Origin: Talpa occidentalis
Taxonomy: Eukaryota > Chordata > Mammalia > Eulipotyphla > Talpidae
Reading direction: 5' to 3'
NCBI RefSeq assembly: GCF_014898055.3
Contig: NW_023605194.1
Location: 101,067,258 to 101,131,257 of the forward strand
Length of the DNA: 64,000 nt
Made by a program: the position numbers and the translations under genes. Numbering within the stretch: position 1 is the first letter of the stretch; each line of letters opens with the position of its first letter. Below are positions 12,015 to 23,849 of the stretch, in pieces. Below the pieces are notes generated by a model. The model had not been told where the DNA came from. It did no database searches and saw only the letters and a program-made list of their open reading frames with translations.

Positions 12015-12490
12015 AGCATGAATTAATAAACTATGACCCATAAGCCAAATCTGGCCCACCACATTTTTTGTTATTATTTTATTTTATTTTATTTTTATTT
12101 TATTTATAGCCATACTGATTTGTTCACACATTGTTTAAGCTCCATTTATAATACAACTTCAAAACTGAGTAAGATCACAGGACACACAGAGTCTAACATA
12201 TATGTTCATTAAGTTGTAAAGAAGAAAACAAAGCAAAAACAAACCCTTGGACTCTAGCAGCAGAACTAATAAGTTCTTCAGTGGTGGTGTGTTATGGTAA
12301 CATACATTACAAGAGGAGTGAACTTGCACTCCTAAAACATATACAGTGTTATAAACTAATGTTACCTCCACAAAAAAATTAAATTTAAAAAATAAAGTAG
12401 CTTTATTAACCTCTGATCTACATAAACAGGGATTTATAGACTTGCTTTTTGTTCACTCTACTGATGAGTTATATATGGCCGAATTCAAGC
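12015..12490 (-). mobile_element. second DNA transposon relic split by L1 insertion
   Basis: The words AAACTATGACCCATAAGCC and AATCTGGCCCACCAC at 12033-12063 are the end of another common non-autonomous MER element, and AATAAAGTAGCTTTATTAACC through ATATATGGCC at 12393-12480 fits its continuation. Between them lie an (ATTTT)n-rich block (12068-12120) and L1 3' sequence. The assignment of the right half is weaker than the left. The strand is by comparison with the usual written orientation of the element. Confidence 0.55.
12160..12392 (+). repeat. L1 3' terminus fragment
   Basis: Ends with CTTGCACTCCTAAAACATAT, GTGTTATAAACTAATGTTACC and an A-rich tail, the same terminal words as other plus-strand L1 tails here. 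It interrupts the DNA transposon relic around it, so it is the younger element. Confidence 0.82.
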
Positions 12491-12499
12491 AAGAAAAAA

Positions 12500-14440
12500 G
12501 TTAGTGGGCATTTCGAAAATATCCAAATTTAATAAAAAATTATAATTTTTAAGCTCCAACTTTAATTGTAACTACATATTTAGACTAGAAGAACAGAGCA
12601 AAGATCTCTGCATTCTTCACAATATATAACAAAGGTTAAAAAATGTGTAATGGTCAATTATTTGCTATTGTATTTAGCTTAATCATATTGAAGAGGTATA
12701 TGTCTTTGGCCAAAAAGACTAAAGCCAAACAAAAAATTTATCTAAAAATTACATTTTCTTTGTGTATGAGTTATTATATACATTGCTTCTGAAATATAAT
12801 TTTTGTCATAAGAGGACACTGACTGTTAACCTTTTCTTGTGCCATTTACATGCTATGAAGTAGGAATGAAGCCTAATTTGTGCAAAGTGATTATGTATTA
12901 CTTCCTAAGTGACTTAAACCTAAACTAAGTAGAATATTTTTGAGTAACTCTTATTTTACTACTTCCAAGCATACAAAACATTGAAAGCAGTTAAATAGTT
13001 ATAAGTTGGGTTGCTTGACTTCAGCCTTCAGTTCTGCATAATGAGAAATATAGACAAAAATCTAGTTTTAAATTTGAAAAGATTCTACACTAAAAAAAAA
13101 AAAAATTAGCTTCACATCTCCCTACAAACTGTTCTGTTCAATATCCCATGGCAAATTTTGTCCTTGCAGCAAAAAGGAAGATGGATTATTTGTGTCTCAT
13201 TAATTTTTATGTAAAATTATTCTTTGTTCTCTTGGTTGCTCCCTGTCTAAATTGGAAGGGAAATGACTAAAGGGTTTTTTTTATGAGTTTAATTGTCTAG
13301 ATTTGCACATTTGTTACTTGTGATTTTAAAAAAATGGATATTATATCTATGATAAGTATGTAGTAAGTATTTTTTGTTATTTACAGCATTTATTTTGGAG
13401 CAATGACAGTGTAATTAAGACTGGGGAAAAAAGGAAAGAAACACAGCAAGAAAAAGACAAGGATGGGGCAACCATTATTGCTCACATTAACATCAAAGAT
13501 ATTTAAAACATAATTAATGAATTTCCAAAATAAGCACAGACTATACTATATACTATAATATACTATATACTATACTATATACTATAATAATATACTATAA
13601 TAATGAATATTTTTAAATTCTCTAAACATATTCTAAGGAAACTAATGTCAAAAGTGATTACTTTTATTTCACTTCCTTTATATATTTCATACTTCACAAT
13701 CTCTTTCAAGAATAGGTCAGCATTCCATTTACAAATCTATAAAGACTTTTAATGCTAAAAAAATTAATAAACTAAAAAATAAGCAGATAGAATTTATTAA
13801 TCTAAGTATTATTACACTAAGAAATCATTTTTCATGTCTTAGGTAGTAGGAATGTAATAAAATTGTTTCTATTGACTTTTTCCTTCCTCTCCATTAGGGT
13901 CTGCTTTATAGGTAAACTAAAGCAAAATCAAACATACCTTTCTTAGCAGCCAGCATTTTGGTCACCCAGAGAATCAGTATTACCTAAGAGAAGAAGTTGG
14001 AACATTGGGGAAGATGATGATAACACAGCAGAATTAACAAGGTAAACATATATACAAAGAACAAAGAAAAAATGTAAATTTTAACAGGAATAGATTAGAG
14101 ACATAAAATTAAGCTTGTGACAATGAGGGATGATAGATTGATGATAGACAAATTTTGACACAAATACATTAATATTCATTTCACAGAAATGTCATATCTT
14201 TTGTCATTATAGCTCCTCACCCCAGGTGGTTGAGTTTAACAAAAGAAAAGGGTAGACTTCAGCTTTCACTCAGTGCTATCTTCGGCTTCTAAAAGAGAGA
14301 AGGTTGATAGTGAAACTGCATGTCCACCTGCCATCTTGCTGACTCCTTTGCTATCTCAGAGACATTTTCAAATTAAATTTCAGTTGTAAAATATTGTCAT
14401 TATCAACTGAAGAAAAAAAAAGATGAAAAGGAAAAAATCT
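12500..14440. other. no recognised gene or repeat family; TATACTA-rich tract inside
   Basis: AT-rich sequence. Only a short imperfect tandem array at 13541-13604 stands out; see its own entry. Confidence 0.5.
13541..13604. repeat. imperfect (TATACTA)n tandem array
   Basis: About 64 bases made almost entirely of the words CTATACTATA and CTATAATA, repeated imperfectly. The pattern is self-similar and nearly palindromic, so it could form hairpins and is likely length-variable. Confidence 0.85.
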
Positions 14441-14449
14441 ATGAATTTT

Positions 14450-15276
14450 TTCAACTGCAGTGAGATATCCCCTCATATATGTTGTAATTGCTATTATCAA
14501 TCAGACAAGAACTAATGTGTTGGAGAGAATATGGAGCAAAGGGGTCCCTTGTACACTCTTGGTAAAATCATTATGGAAAACAGTCTGGAGTTTCCCCAAA
14601 ATATTAAAATAAAACTACCAAATAATCCAGCCATAAATTAAGATACTAACTCAAAAAGATATATGCACTTCCACATTCATTGCAACATTATGTACAATAG
14701 TTACAATAGGAAAACAAAGTATTTATGAATGAATGGATAAAGAAAGTGATATACACACATATACACACAATGTACTATTATTCAGCCATTATAAAGAATG
14801 AAATTTTGCCTTTTGCAGAACATTACACCAAGTGAAATAAGTCAGACAATATTCATATGATTTCACTTACTTGTACAATTGAAAACAAAACAAAAAACAC
14901 AAATCCCAACTTAAACATAAAAAGAACAGATTGGTGGTTATCAAAGGTTGGGAGATAGGTTAAAGGGGGTTGGAGAGAAATGAGTGATGGTGAACAAAAT
15001 GCACTGACTTCCAATTTTAAAATGTCATGGGAATATAAAATACAGCATGAAAACTATGGCTAAAAACACTGTATTGCATATTTGAAAGTTGTGAAGAGAA
15101 TAAATCTTAAAAGTTCACATAAAAATAAAATTTTGTAACTATGTGTGGTGATTGATGTCAACAGGACTTAGATTGCCAATCATTTGCAAATATATACAAA
15201 TATCAAATCATACAGTATATACCTGAAACTAACATAATGTTATATGGCCATTATGGCTCAAAAAATAATAAAAAAT
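14450..15276 (+). repeat. L1 3' end (ORF2 end and 3' UTR)
   Basis: Plus-strand L1: GTGAGATATCCCCTCATATA, TATTCAGCCATTATAAAGAA, AGTGAAATAAGTCAGACAA, ATATGATTTCACTTAC, and the end ACTAACATAATGTTATATGG. The order matches the end of ORF2 followed by the 3' UTR. It is moderately diverged and 5' truncated. Confidence 0.93.
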
Positions 15277-15532
15277 TCACATAAAAACAAGCTTTTGAGG
15301 ACTTACTAAAGGAAGAAAAAAAACTATAAAGATGATACCCCAACATTTGAACCATAATTCATCAAATCCCAACCCCCAAAATAAAGAGGCTCCAATTCCT
15401 TGAGCTAATAAGAACAATGTAGAATTTTGGGGGCAAAGTGTTCACAAGCATCTGAACATGAAGTAACATGAACCAATCAGCTTCAGGGATGTTAGCAGAC
15501 ATGGCAACACTTTCCTTGGTGAAGGCGATTCT

Positions 15533-15814
15533 TTTTTTTTTTTTTAAAGATTGATTTATTTATTTATACAAGCACTGGGTACAGTCAGAGGCGCGGGAGG
15601 GTGAGAGAATTCACCAGAGCCAGAGCGGGGAGCAGAGCAGGGAGAAGGACCGAAGTACACTGCTGAGGGGAGCAGCGGGCAGCAGGAGAGGTCTGCGCGC
15701 CATGTGGGACCCTCCTCTGGTGGCCAGGGAGCAGCTGGGGATCGAACCAGCACTGCAGAGGCTGCGGGCAGCTTCACAACCCAGCGCTCAACCGCTGCGC
15801 CACGGGGGAGGCCC
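15533..15814 (-). mobile_element. tRNA-like SINE copy 5 (subfamily A) with 13-base target duplication
   Basis: Minus-strand SINE: poly-T at 15533-15545 is its tail, ATTTATTTATACAAGCACTGG its subfamily A end, and CACGGGGGAGGCCC its 5' end. The perfect duplication TGAAGGCGATTCT flanks it at 15520-15532 and 15815-15827. Several CpG sites remain, which with the perfect duplication suggests a young insertion. The 73-residue minus-strand frame at 15556-15777 is a repeat translation. Confidence 0.96.
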
Positions 15815-15829
15815 TGAAGGCGATTCTAA

Positions 15830-18030
15830 TGCCTTCCTTCCTTCTAGCTATGCTTGATGGAAACATGTAGGAACTTGTTTTCAGAACCCACTTTGTTCAT
15901 CAGTTTGGTGATCTGCCTTTTTTCTTTGTCAGCTGGCTTCACACCCCTCAACCTAAACTCAAGGTCTGTTTCTTCCTCCTATTGTGGGCCCCTGGGGAAA
16001 GGCTGATGTTCCTGCTACATTAGGGTACCTGGGGATGCTTCAGTTTCAGAAAGAAGTTGAGTTAACTATAGTTAAGTGAGGTATTCCTGTTGTACAATTT
16101 ACTCTGTGCCAGATAATTTTCATTTGTGCCAGGATAATTTATCAAGCAATTAATTGTCTCACATTCCTGTCAGAGTCTATTCTAGTAGAGTCCCGTCTAG
16201 AGTTCTGGGCTTCTGATCTCAGGAATTATTAATGGCTTTTGTATTTCTTGGCCTCAAATGAACTTGCTGAGCACCATTTATACAACCCCACATAGGTTCT
16301 TGTGTGGAATGGCTATTTATGCCAGTGTTGGTGACAGAGAGAGGTGGAAGCACAGACTGAAAGAAGGGAATATACCAAGGGTAGTAGTGTCCTCAGGTAC
16401 TTAAAAAATAGGATGTTGTAATGGGTTCCAAAAGTGACACTACACTTGGTGGAGGCAGAGGGACATATGATTTGGTGAATGTGTTTACTAAGAGCTAAAT
16501 AAAGTGCCAAAGTCCTAATATTTGCAGCAAAAGTTGCCACTGTCCATACATGTCATAGAAGCTGTGGAGCAATTTGCCTTTTAATGGATTAGGGAGCATG
16601 GACAGTGAGCATCCTAGAGGCGATCATAAAGGACTGAACACCAAAGGCACTTTCCTAAGTATTTTTTAACAGCCAATATCCCAGTAAGTAAGGGAATGCG
16701 CTCCCATGATAACTCAATATTGCCCCACCTACCCCGCCTCCCCCTCCCCCACCCAGTAAATGGTGGCTAAGTGTAGATTCACTTTAGGTGAAAATTATTA
16801 TGTATTTTTTATTGTCCTCAGGGTTTTGGGACAATTTTATGTTTTTATATTTATGAGCTCATTTATTCTTCACATCTCTTCAAAGAAGGTATTATTAAAA
16901 CATATAAATGTACAAAAGAGTTAATATTTCTTTGCTGCGTTAACAGAGACCATGAAGCCAATGATAGAAAATATTCAACATTGTGAAAAATAAGGAAAAG
17001 TGTTGACTCATAATTAAAATGTCTGGGAGCAAGTGTCACTCCAGGCGGCATGTTGGTGCAGGGTCTCAGTGAATGTCATCAGGATTTAGTTTCACATTTG
17101 GCTCTCCTGTTGGCTTCATTCTCAGGCTTCAGGTGGTAACTGGATGACTGAGAGCAAGTTGAAAGCTACACCCTGCCAGGTTCAAGTACACTGAAATGTG
17201 GTATTTTCAAACAACTGCCTCTGTGGGTGCTACCAATTGGATAAGGTGTCTGTCCCTAAAGAAGTCATTGTGGTCATTTGAATGAGTGAGGGGTGACAAA
17301 ATGAAGGCAAATTAGACTTGATTTAGGATTTACATTTCTTTCAAGATCTCTGTGAAGTTCCCAGTTATTTGGACCTGTTTCTCAGAATGAATGAAAGCTT
17401 TTAAATCATTGGTAGAACAAGAGCAAAACCTATCACCCCAAGGGAAAAAAACCTTATCCCTTTCAGGGAGAAATTCCTCTGACCCCAAACAACTAGATGT
17501 GTTCTACAGCTGGAGCACAGGAAGGGGTGCTAAGATATTCTGTCCTCAAACTAAAAGGACACAGGTCTTTGTATGCCTGAGGCTAAAAAAGGAGACAAAT
17601 CCCAACCCTTGAAGAGGCTAACTATGCTAATAAGCAATAGGAGTCAACAAGCAGGGAGGGATAAGAGTTCAGAGAGCACCCTCACCCTCCAAGAGGACAC
17701 TGTATGAGGACTAAAGTGCATAATGTGGGAACATTGTGACCAGTGTAGTTGAAGTTCAGCCACACTCTCATTACCTGCCATTACTTTGTGGTAATTACAG
17801 AGGTATTTGCAGTTGGTATTGCATTGTATACACTGGACAAGCAGAAACCAATTAACGGGAGGGTAAATAACCAAGTTTATCATTAAGGCTATTAAATATA
17901 TCATCCTATTAAAGGTGGTAACTATAAGCTTAGGTCCCCATATCTAATAAAAAAATATATAAATATAAATGTAAAAATAAAGGGGAAAAACATACCATAC
18001 TAACATTAATCAAGAGAACACTGAAAAGAT
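15830..18030. other. unclassified, somewhat more complex sequence
   Basis: Base composition is less AT-rich than the flanks and the sequence has no simple repeats other than the C-tract block at 16.72 kb. Short frames at 16313-16540 (minus), 17391-17612 (plus) and 17644-17904 (minus) have no domain or family I recognise. It could be the eroded interior of a retrovirus-like element or plain intergenic DNA; I cannot decide. Confidence 0.4.
16723..16754 (-). other. G-quadruplex-type motif (C tracts on the plus strand)
   Basis: Five C runs on the plus strand (CCCC, CCCC, CCCCC, CCCCC, CCC) lie within 32 bases with loops of about 1 to 5 bases. The minus strand therefore fits the G-quadruplex pattern and the plus strand could form an i-motif. 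No gene start is visible near it. Confidence 0.75.
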
Positions 18031-18039
18031 AATGAAATA

Positions 18040-18690
18040 AACTAGACTTCAGAATAAGTAAATTACTAGAGATAAAGAATGACATTTATATTATGCAAAG
18101 GGGTCATTCAGCAATAAGATTGCAAAAATTCTAAATGTTCATGCTCCTATAAAAGATTCAAAATACATGAAGCAAGGATGATGAAACTGAGAAGAGAAAT
18201 AAGAAAACTACAATTATAGTTAGAGATTTTTTTACATGCTTTCCTCAGAAGCACACCGAAAAGGCAGACAAAAAATGAAAAGGTCATAAAGACCTGAAGA
18301 GCACTATCACTCAACTTGACAAATAAACATGCACAAATACGATGGCCACCAAGGGCAGGAGGCACACACATCAGTGATGAAAAAAGAATCACTACTGATC
18401 CCACACACATTAAAGAGATAAGTGATTATTATAAAAATGTGGTGATGAAATATTTAATACCATATATGAAATGCAAAATTTATTGATTAAGCCACCAACT
18501 ATCAAAGGAAACTAAGTAGGAAGTGGATAAACATTTTTATTTCTATTAAATAAATGGAATTCTTTCTTAAAAGATTTCAAGCAAAAATTCCAGACCCAAA
18601 TGGCTTTACAAATGAATCCTACTGATCATTTAAGGGACAAATAAATATCAATCCTAGAAATTATTTTAGGAACTTGAAGAGAAAGTAACG
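18040..18690 (+). repeat. ancient L1 ORF2 fragment (endonuclease region) with internal deletion
   Basis: Plus-strand words follow old L1 ORF2: GCTCCTATAAAAGATTCAAA, AAAATACATGAAGCAAGGATG, CTACAATTATAGTTAGAGAT, GACCTGAAGAGCACTATCAC, CAACTTGACAAATAAAC, and later CCAGACCCAAATGGCTTTAC. The first part corresponds to the endonuclease region, while the last comes from much further along ORF2, so a large internal piece is missing. Frames are broken throughout. Confidence 0.82.
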
Positions 18691-18997
18691 TTTTGCAGTG
18701 ATAAAAAATATTTTATATCTTTACTGTTATGTTAGTATACATCAAAGTATTCATTTTTCAAATTCATAAAATTGTGCAGCTAAAGAGAATAAATATTCCT
18801 GAATATTTATTTAGGAATAAATATTCCATTAAAGTACATCTCAGTAGAGCCAATTTTAAATTTTATAAAAAGTCAACTTGGCTACAAGGCACAATATCAT
18901 ATGTGAATGGTTTGATGGATAGATCCATACATGGACAGGAATCTATGTATGTACATACATGTACATATGTGTGTATATAGTAGCTTACTTGGATTTT

Positions 18998-19248
18998 TTT
19001 TTTAATTTATACAATAGCTGGGGTACAGGCCAGAGGCGCAGGAGCATGACAGGATTCACCAGAGACCGAGTGGGGGACAGAACAGGCAGACAGACCGAAG
19101 CACTGCTGAGGGAGCAGCGGCCGAGACACTAGAGGTCTGCTGTGCCATGTGGGATTCTCCCTGGCTGGCTGAGAATCGAACCCGCGCTGCAGAGGCTGCG
19201 GACAGCTTCAGAGCACTGTGCTCAACCCACTGCGCCACCAGGGAGGCC
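18998..19248 (-). mobile_element. tRNA-like SINE copy 6 (subfamily B)
   Basis: Minus-strand SINE: T-rich tail, ACAATAGCTGGGGTACAGGCC (subfamily B end), B box as GAATCGAACCC on the plus strand, and 5' end CCACCAGGGAGGCC. Flanks CTTACTTGGATTTTTT (18984-) and CTTAGTTGGATTTTTT (19249-19264) are the target duplication with one mismatch. Overlapping small frames are repeat translations. Confidence 0.94.
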
Positions 19249-19614
19249 CTTAGTTGGATTTTTTATGAGATATCGTTTGATTAGAAAAAATAAGAGTTTT
19301 TGCATGAAAATATATAATAAGCATTTGAGAGTCAATAAAGATTTTGGCGAAAAGCTACAAAGTAAATGGCGGAAATCAAGAAATCTTTCACCGAGGAAGT
19401 ATCCATACGTATAATTCAAAAAACAGAAAATTTGCTTTATAAAATTGAAAATACTTTCCTTCACACTGTTCTCTTAAGAAGAGGAGTATGTTAAACAGGA
19501 AAAGATATGTTAAAGAAAGAGCCTCTCCCACTATCTGAATCAGAATGGTTGTGCAAATTGGGGTAGGAATTTGCAAGAATTGTTTTGTTCTGCAAAATAA
19601 AAGGAATGTATTTT

Positions 19615-20320
19615 ATTTTGTTTTTTGAACTCATTTTGTTGAGGACACATTGGTTTACAACACTGTATGATTCAGAAGTATAAGATCACAACTCCTCCGA
19701 TGTGTGTCACCACACCACACCCCGACCAAGGTACCCATATTCCTGCATCATATCCATTGTACCCCATCCCCATTCTCCTGTGTCAGTTCCACAGTCAGTT
19801 TTCTAGGGTTTGTTATTTGTTAGTTTTGACTGACCCTTTTTTTGTTTCACTGTATTCCACAAATAAGTGAAACCATCTGATATTTCTTTCTCTTTCTGAC
19901 TTATTTTACTTTAGCATGATCTCCTCCAGTTCCATCCACATCATTGCAAAGTGTAAGAGTTCCTTTCGGGCCTCCCCTGGTGGCACAAGCAGTTGAGTGC
20001 AGCTCTGTGAAGCTGTCCTGAGTGTCTGCAGCACTGGTTCGATCCCGGCCAGCCAGCGAGGGTCCCACATGGCACAGCAGACCTCTCCTGTCATGCCTGC
20101 TACTCCCCTCTGCAGTGTATTTCGTCAGTCCGCCTGTTCTGTTCCCCTCTCTGTCTCTGGTGAATATTCTCACGCCCCCCGCAAATCTGGCCTGTACCCC
20201 AGTTCTTGTATAAATAAATGAATAAATCTTTTTTTAAAAGGAGTTCATCCTTTCTATTGCTGAGTAATATTCCATTGTGCATATGTACCACATCTTCCTG
20301 ATCCATGTTCTAGGAGTCTC
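19615..20320 (-). repeat. L1 3' end interrupted by SINE copy 7
   Basis: Antisense L1 3' end: TTTTGTTGAGGACACATTGG, GTTTACAACACTGTATGA, TGTGTCACCACACCACACC, CTCCTGTGTCAG, then GCATGATCTCCTCCAGTTCC. After the SINE (19968-20238) it resumes with TTGCTGAGTAATATTCCATT and CATATGTACCACATCTTCC. One L1 copy is therefore split by one SINE. Confidence 0.93.
19968..20238 (+). mobile_element. tRNA-like SINE copy 7 (subfamily B) nested in L1
   Basis: Full-length SINE: GGGCCTCCCCTGGTGGCAC, B box GGTTCGATCCC, body GCAGTGTATTTCGTCAGTC, end TATAAATAAATGAATAAATC and T7 before A4. The T run after AATAAATC matches an RNA polymerase III terminator. Flanks GAGTTCCTTTC and GAGTTCATCCTTTC look like the target duplication with a 3-base difference. 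The overlapping frames on both strands are shadows. Confidence 0.94.
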
Positions 20321-20329
20321 CTGCCAGGA

Positions 20330-23041
20330 AGGCTAGGAAAGATATCCCTGGATGTCCAGTACTCTCTCAGTATGCAGGGGAGGAGGCATCAGAAATCACA
20401 CAAGTTTCAGGCCTACTCATCCGCTGACTCCCCAAAGCAATATAAAGAACCTTCTGGGCAGACTGTATTCATTGTGGTTACTCACACCTTCTTTCTATGT
20501 ACTCTGTGTAAGTAGGTGGTGCTGTAATTAAGATGGGTTGGTGGTTTCCCCAACACCCCATGGCAGGCATAAACTATCCTTGGAGTCCAGAGATTGTACT
20601 GGTATGACAGAGATCACCATACATTTTGTACAAAATCCCAGTGTTTCTGTAGATGTGAACTCAACATTGGGTGGTTATAAATTAGATTATTAAGAGTTTA
20701 GTACATTTATAGATGAACGAAGTCCTTTAACATGTGCCTATTGTGATGTTTCTGGGACTAGCCTTATTCATGTTAGAGATAATCTGAAGAGCTATACTGA
20801 GCCTCTGAAGCCTCTTATCAGATACTTGAGCCCAAACTTCTGCCTTAAAGAGCAAAAGTCTTATCTAATGAAGCACACATGCACCTTTATGTATGAGAGT
20901 CTCTGCCCTTCTCCAGCAGAGGACAAATGACTACAAAAAATCAATTATGGGTCACATGCTTCTCTTCTTTGAGATTTATAGAGAAGGCAAAATAGAAGAT
21001 ATTTTTATCCACTTCTTAAATGATTAAAAAGAAGAAGCACAAGGCTCTATTATTTTCAGTATAGAAAGACATATTCATGAATAATGAATGTCTGCAGTTT
21101 ACCTAGCGAAAAAAGAGTAAAAATTGAGTCCCAGACTTTCATTCTTCTCTTGCCTTCAGTGTCATTGAAAAGTCAATAGGAAAACCAAAGGCAAAGAAGT
21201 AAGCATTAAAAGGTAATTCAACCCTAAATCTACCTATTCAACCCTAAATTTCCCCACACAATAACCATAATCTCTCTTTTCCTCAGGTGTTCAGTCCATA
21301 ATCTCTCAGAAGAGCAAAGGTATCATAAAATAAAGCCCTCTGAGGGGCATTCAGGAGAAGGAAATCAAATCTCAATAAGTTTCTAAGTTTCCTTGCTATG
21401 AACATCCTCTCTGAGTGGGATGCAGCTGGGCAGTAGACACTGCCCACTCACCGGGAGGCAGGATATGAGGGAAGTGAATTATGATTGGTTGATTCTGAAG
21501 ACAGATCTCTGGGCCCTGATATAGGGCCTGCTATCAAATTCACCTAGGTCTCAGATCTCTCTTTGAGATAACAACAGGACTCCATATCTCCTAAAGTTGT
21601 CAGGTGAAACATATAGAATAATATACATGGAGGCACTTTTTAAAAGATAAAACACTATGAATAGATGAATCTTGCTTTACTGTCTCCACTTGACACTGAA
21701 TGCTAATACTTGTGGCTCTCAGAGTCCAGACACACCAGAGTGTCCCCCAAAGGATTATTTTATTCATGTCCTTTTAAGATCCTTTATTCCTACCTTCACC
21801 ACATATAATCCATTCTCTTCGTTTCCTAGTTTGGAAACTTTCTAGAAAGAACCTAAGGTTGCACTGACCTGATTTCTCTCCTGAAAGGGGACTAACCTCT
21901 GTCATCTTTCTTGTTCCCTCTTTCTAGCACAGTCTATACAATGTCAGAGTCCCCATGTTGCCTGAGGTCGAAATGGGTGAAGGGAATCCATAAGAAAGAT
22001 AATGTGAAAGACTCAGAAAAAGGGATAAAAGGAATGTGGTTAAGGATGGGATAGGAGGGAATCCAATGCCTTCTTGAACTGTCAGATAATTCTGTGCCTA
22101 TTCTGCCCCTAACAGCAGTTTGTTCCTCCTGTCTCCCATAGTCAGGAGGATTAACTTGCTAATTAAGGTAACCAACTGTTCCGCCAAGAACTCTGATGTG
22201 AGTTGTGCAACACAATATCTGCAGAAGCTGATCTCCTGCTATTTGCAGATCCTGTAGAGGAAGCACCTCCCTTTGGCTTCCCTCTGGCTTCTAGGAAAAC
22301 TGATTCATCCCTCCCTCTGGATAGTTTCCTCCCAAAACACCAATTAACAGCCCTGCTGAGCTCTCTGCTCCTTGCCATCAACCTCTCACTGAATTTTACA
22401 AAAGTCCAGCGATCTGCCTCTGCCTGAGCTCTCTGAACATGCAAATGCGACTTCTTCCCTCAGTGAGCCCCTTTTACCCCTACATCTCTGGGCTCCCCTT
22501 TTCCTCATTATATCCTGCCTTTATAATGAGTTGCCATTTCTTTATCATTCTCTAGCCACCATCACTGTTTTTTATCTCTAACTAGAGACTACCCTGTCAC
22601 TCCCCCACATTTTCAGTGAATTTTTTCTATACTTACTGATGGCCTTATTCACTTCTGCCTCAGAGCCCTGCTTGTTACTGGACTCTTGTAATGATTCATT
22701 TATTTTTATTTTACTCTCACTACCAGCTTTCTTGTCTTTGCCACCAGGGATCTCTCTGACACAATGTAGCAAGCCTTCTCCCAAATTTCCAACTTTTGCC
22801 CTCAATACTGGGCTTCTTTCTCTCACAAGAGTCATTTTTACCACTGCATTATACACCTGTGACTGTATGTCCAATACCCAATACTTTTCCTTTTTCTTCC
22901 TCCCCAGAGCACCTTCAGACACTAAATTCTCTTCTCAAACAAGACCTCACCTCGTTCTGAGTCCTACCTGCAACCTGACTGCACCTAATCTTGGAATATC
23001 AATCTCCTAAATTTGGTACACATCCTGACTCACTGACTCAT

Positions 23042-23074
<33 letters not shown>

Positions 23075-23330
23075 CTGTTTATTGTGATCATATCACATTG
23101 CCTCATTTTGAGCAAGATTTTTAAACTAAGTTCCAGATTTCATCTACTAAGAGATATATTAATGCCTACCTAAGGGGACTGTCATCAGGAAAAGAATGTC
23201 TTTCCTCTTACATTCCCATTATTCATTATTGAACCCAGTCACCCAGCAGGAGACACTGAGCCATCCATTCCCTGCTTCATCTTTCCAGAATTAGTCAAAA
23301 AGTTCTGCTAATATTTTTCTGATGAATATT
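20330..23330. other. unclassified region, no supported gene
   Basis: Three kilobases without a recognised repeat family. Part of it (22.1-23.0 kb) is pyrimidine-rich on the plus strand with overlapping short frames on both strands (22163-22444 minus, 22203-22427 plus, 22578-22922 minus, 22639-23010 plus). None shows a domain, and mutual overlap argues against coding. A lost exon or an old retroviral interior cannot be excluded. Confidence 0.4.
23043..23073. repeat. (TAA)n microsatellite
   Basis: About ten units of the trinucleotide ATA/TAA in a row, nearly perfect. It makes the run of isoleucines in the chance frame at 22991-23173. Confidence 0.95.
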
Positions 23331-23360
23331 TCTCAATTCTTTCTTTTTTTTCTTTACATA

Positions 23361-23392
23361 GTTTTGGTTTTTTTTTAAAAAAAAAAAAAGAT

Positions 23393-23431
<39 letters not shown>

Positions 23432-23667
23432 TACAAGCACTGGGTACAGTCAGAAGCGGGAGGGTGAGAGGATTCACCAGAGTCAGAGCAGGGAACAGAA
23501 CAGGCAGACTGATGAAATACACTGCTGAGGGGAGCAGTGGGCACTGCAGGAGAGGTCTGCGCGCCATGTGGGACCCTCACTGGTGGCCGGGGATCAAACC
23601 GGTGCTGCAGAGGCTGTGGGCAGCTTTGTAGCCCAGTGCTCAACCACTGTGTCACCAGGGGAGGCCC
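23361..23667 (-). mobile_element. tRNA-like SINE copy 8 (subfamily A) with expanded tail repeat
   Basis: Minus-strand SINE: tail region at 23361-23432, then ACAAGCACTGGGTACAGTCAG, GTGCTGCAGAGGC and 5' end CACCAGGGGAGGCCC. The tail holds an unusual A13 block and an (ATTT)n run of about 42 bases (23391-23432), far longer than in other copies. Both flanks carry TCTCAATTCTTTCT and CTTTACATA (23331-23360 and 23668-23688), the left one longer by about nine T/C bases. Confidence 0.94.
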
Positions 23668-23849
23668 TCTCAATTCTTTCTTTACATACATAGGGGTTTC
23701 ATCATCTTTCACCTAAACTGGATGGAGTCCCTCCTCAGCATTCATCTAGCACTGACTCTCTTATCTTTCATTTTCATTACTTCCAGAGAAATCCAGATAA
23801 CAAAACACTGCTTGGAATTCTTTGAAAGACTCACTCATCTACCACATAA

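Noticed and set aside
22578..23010. Overlapping 114- and 123-codon frames on opposite strands
   Set aside because: They cover the same bases on both strands, which points to composition, not coding; no domain seen.
23391..23432. CRISPR-like array from regularly spaced repeats
   Set aside because: It is a simple (ATTT)n microsatellite in a SINE tail in a mammalian genome; there are no spacers.
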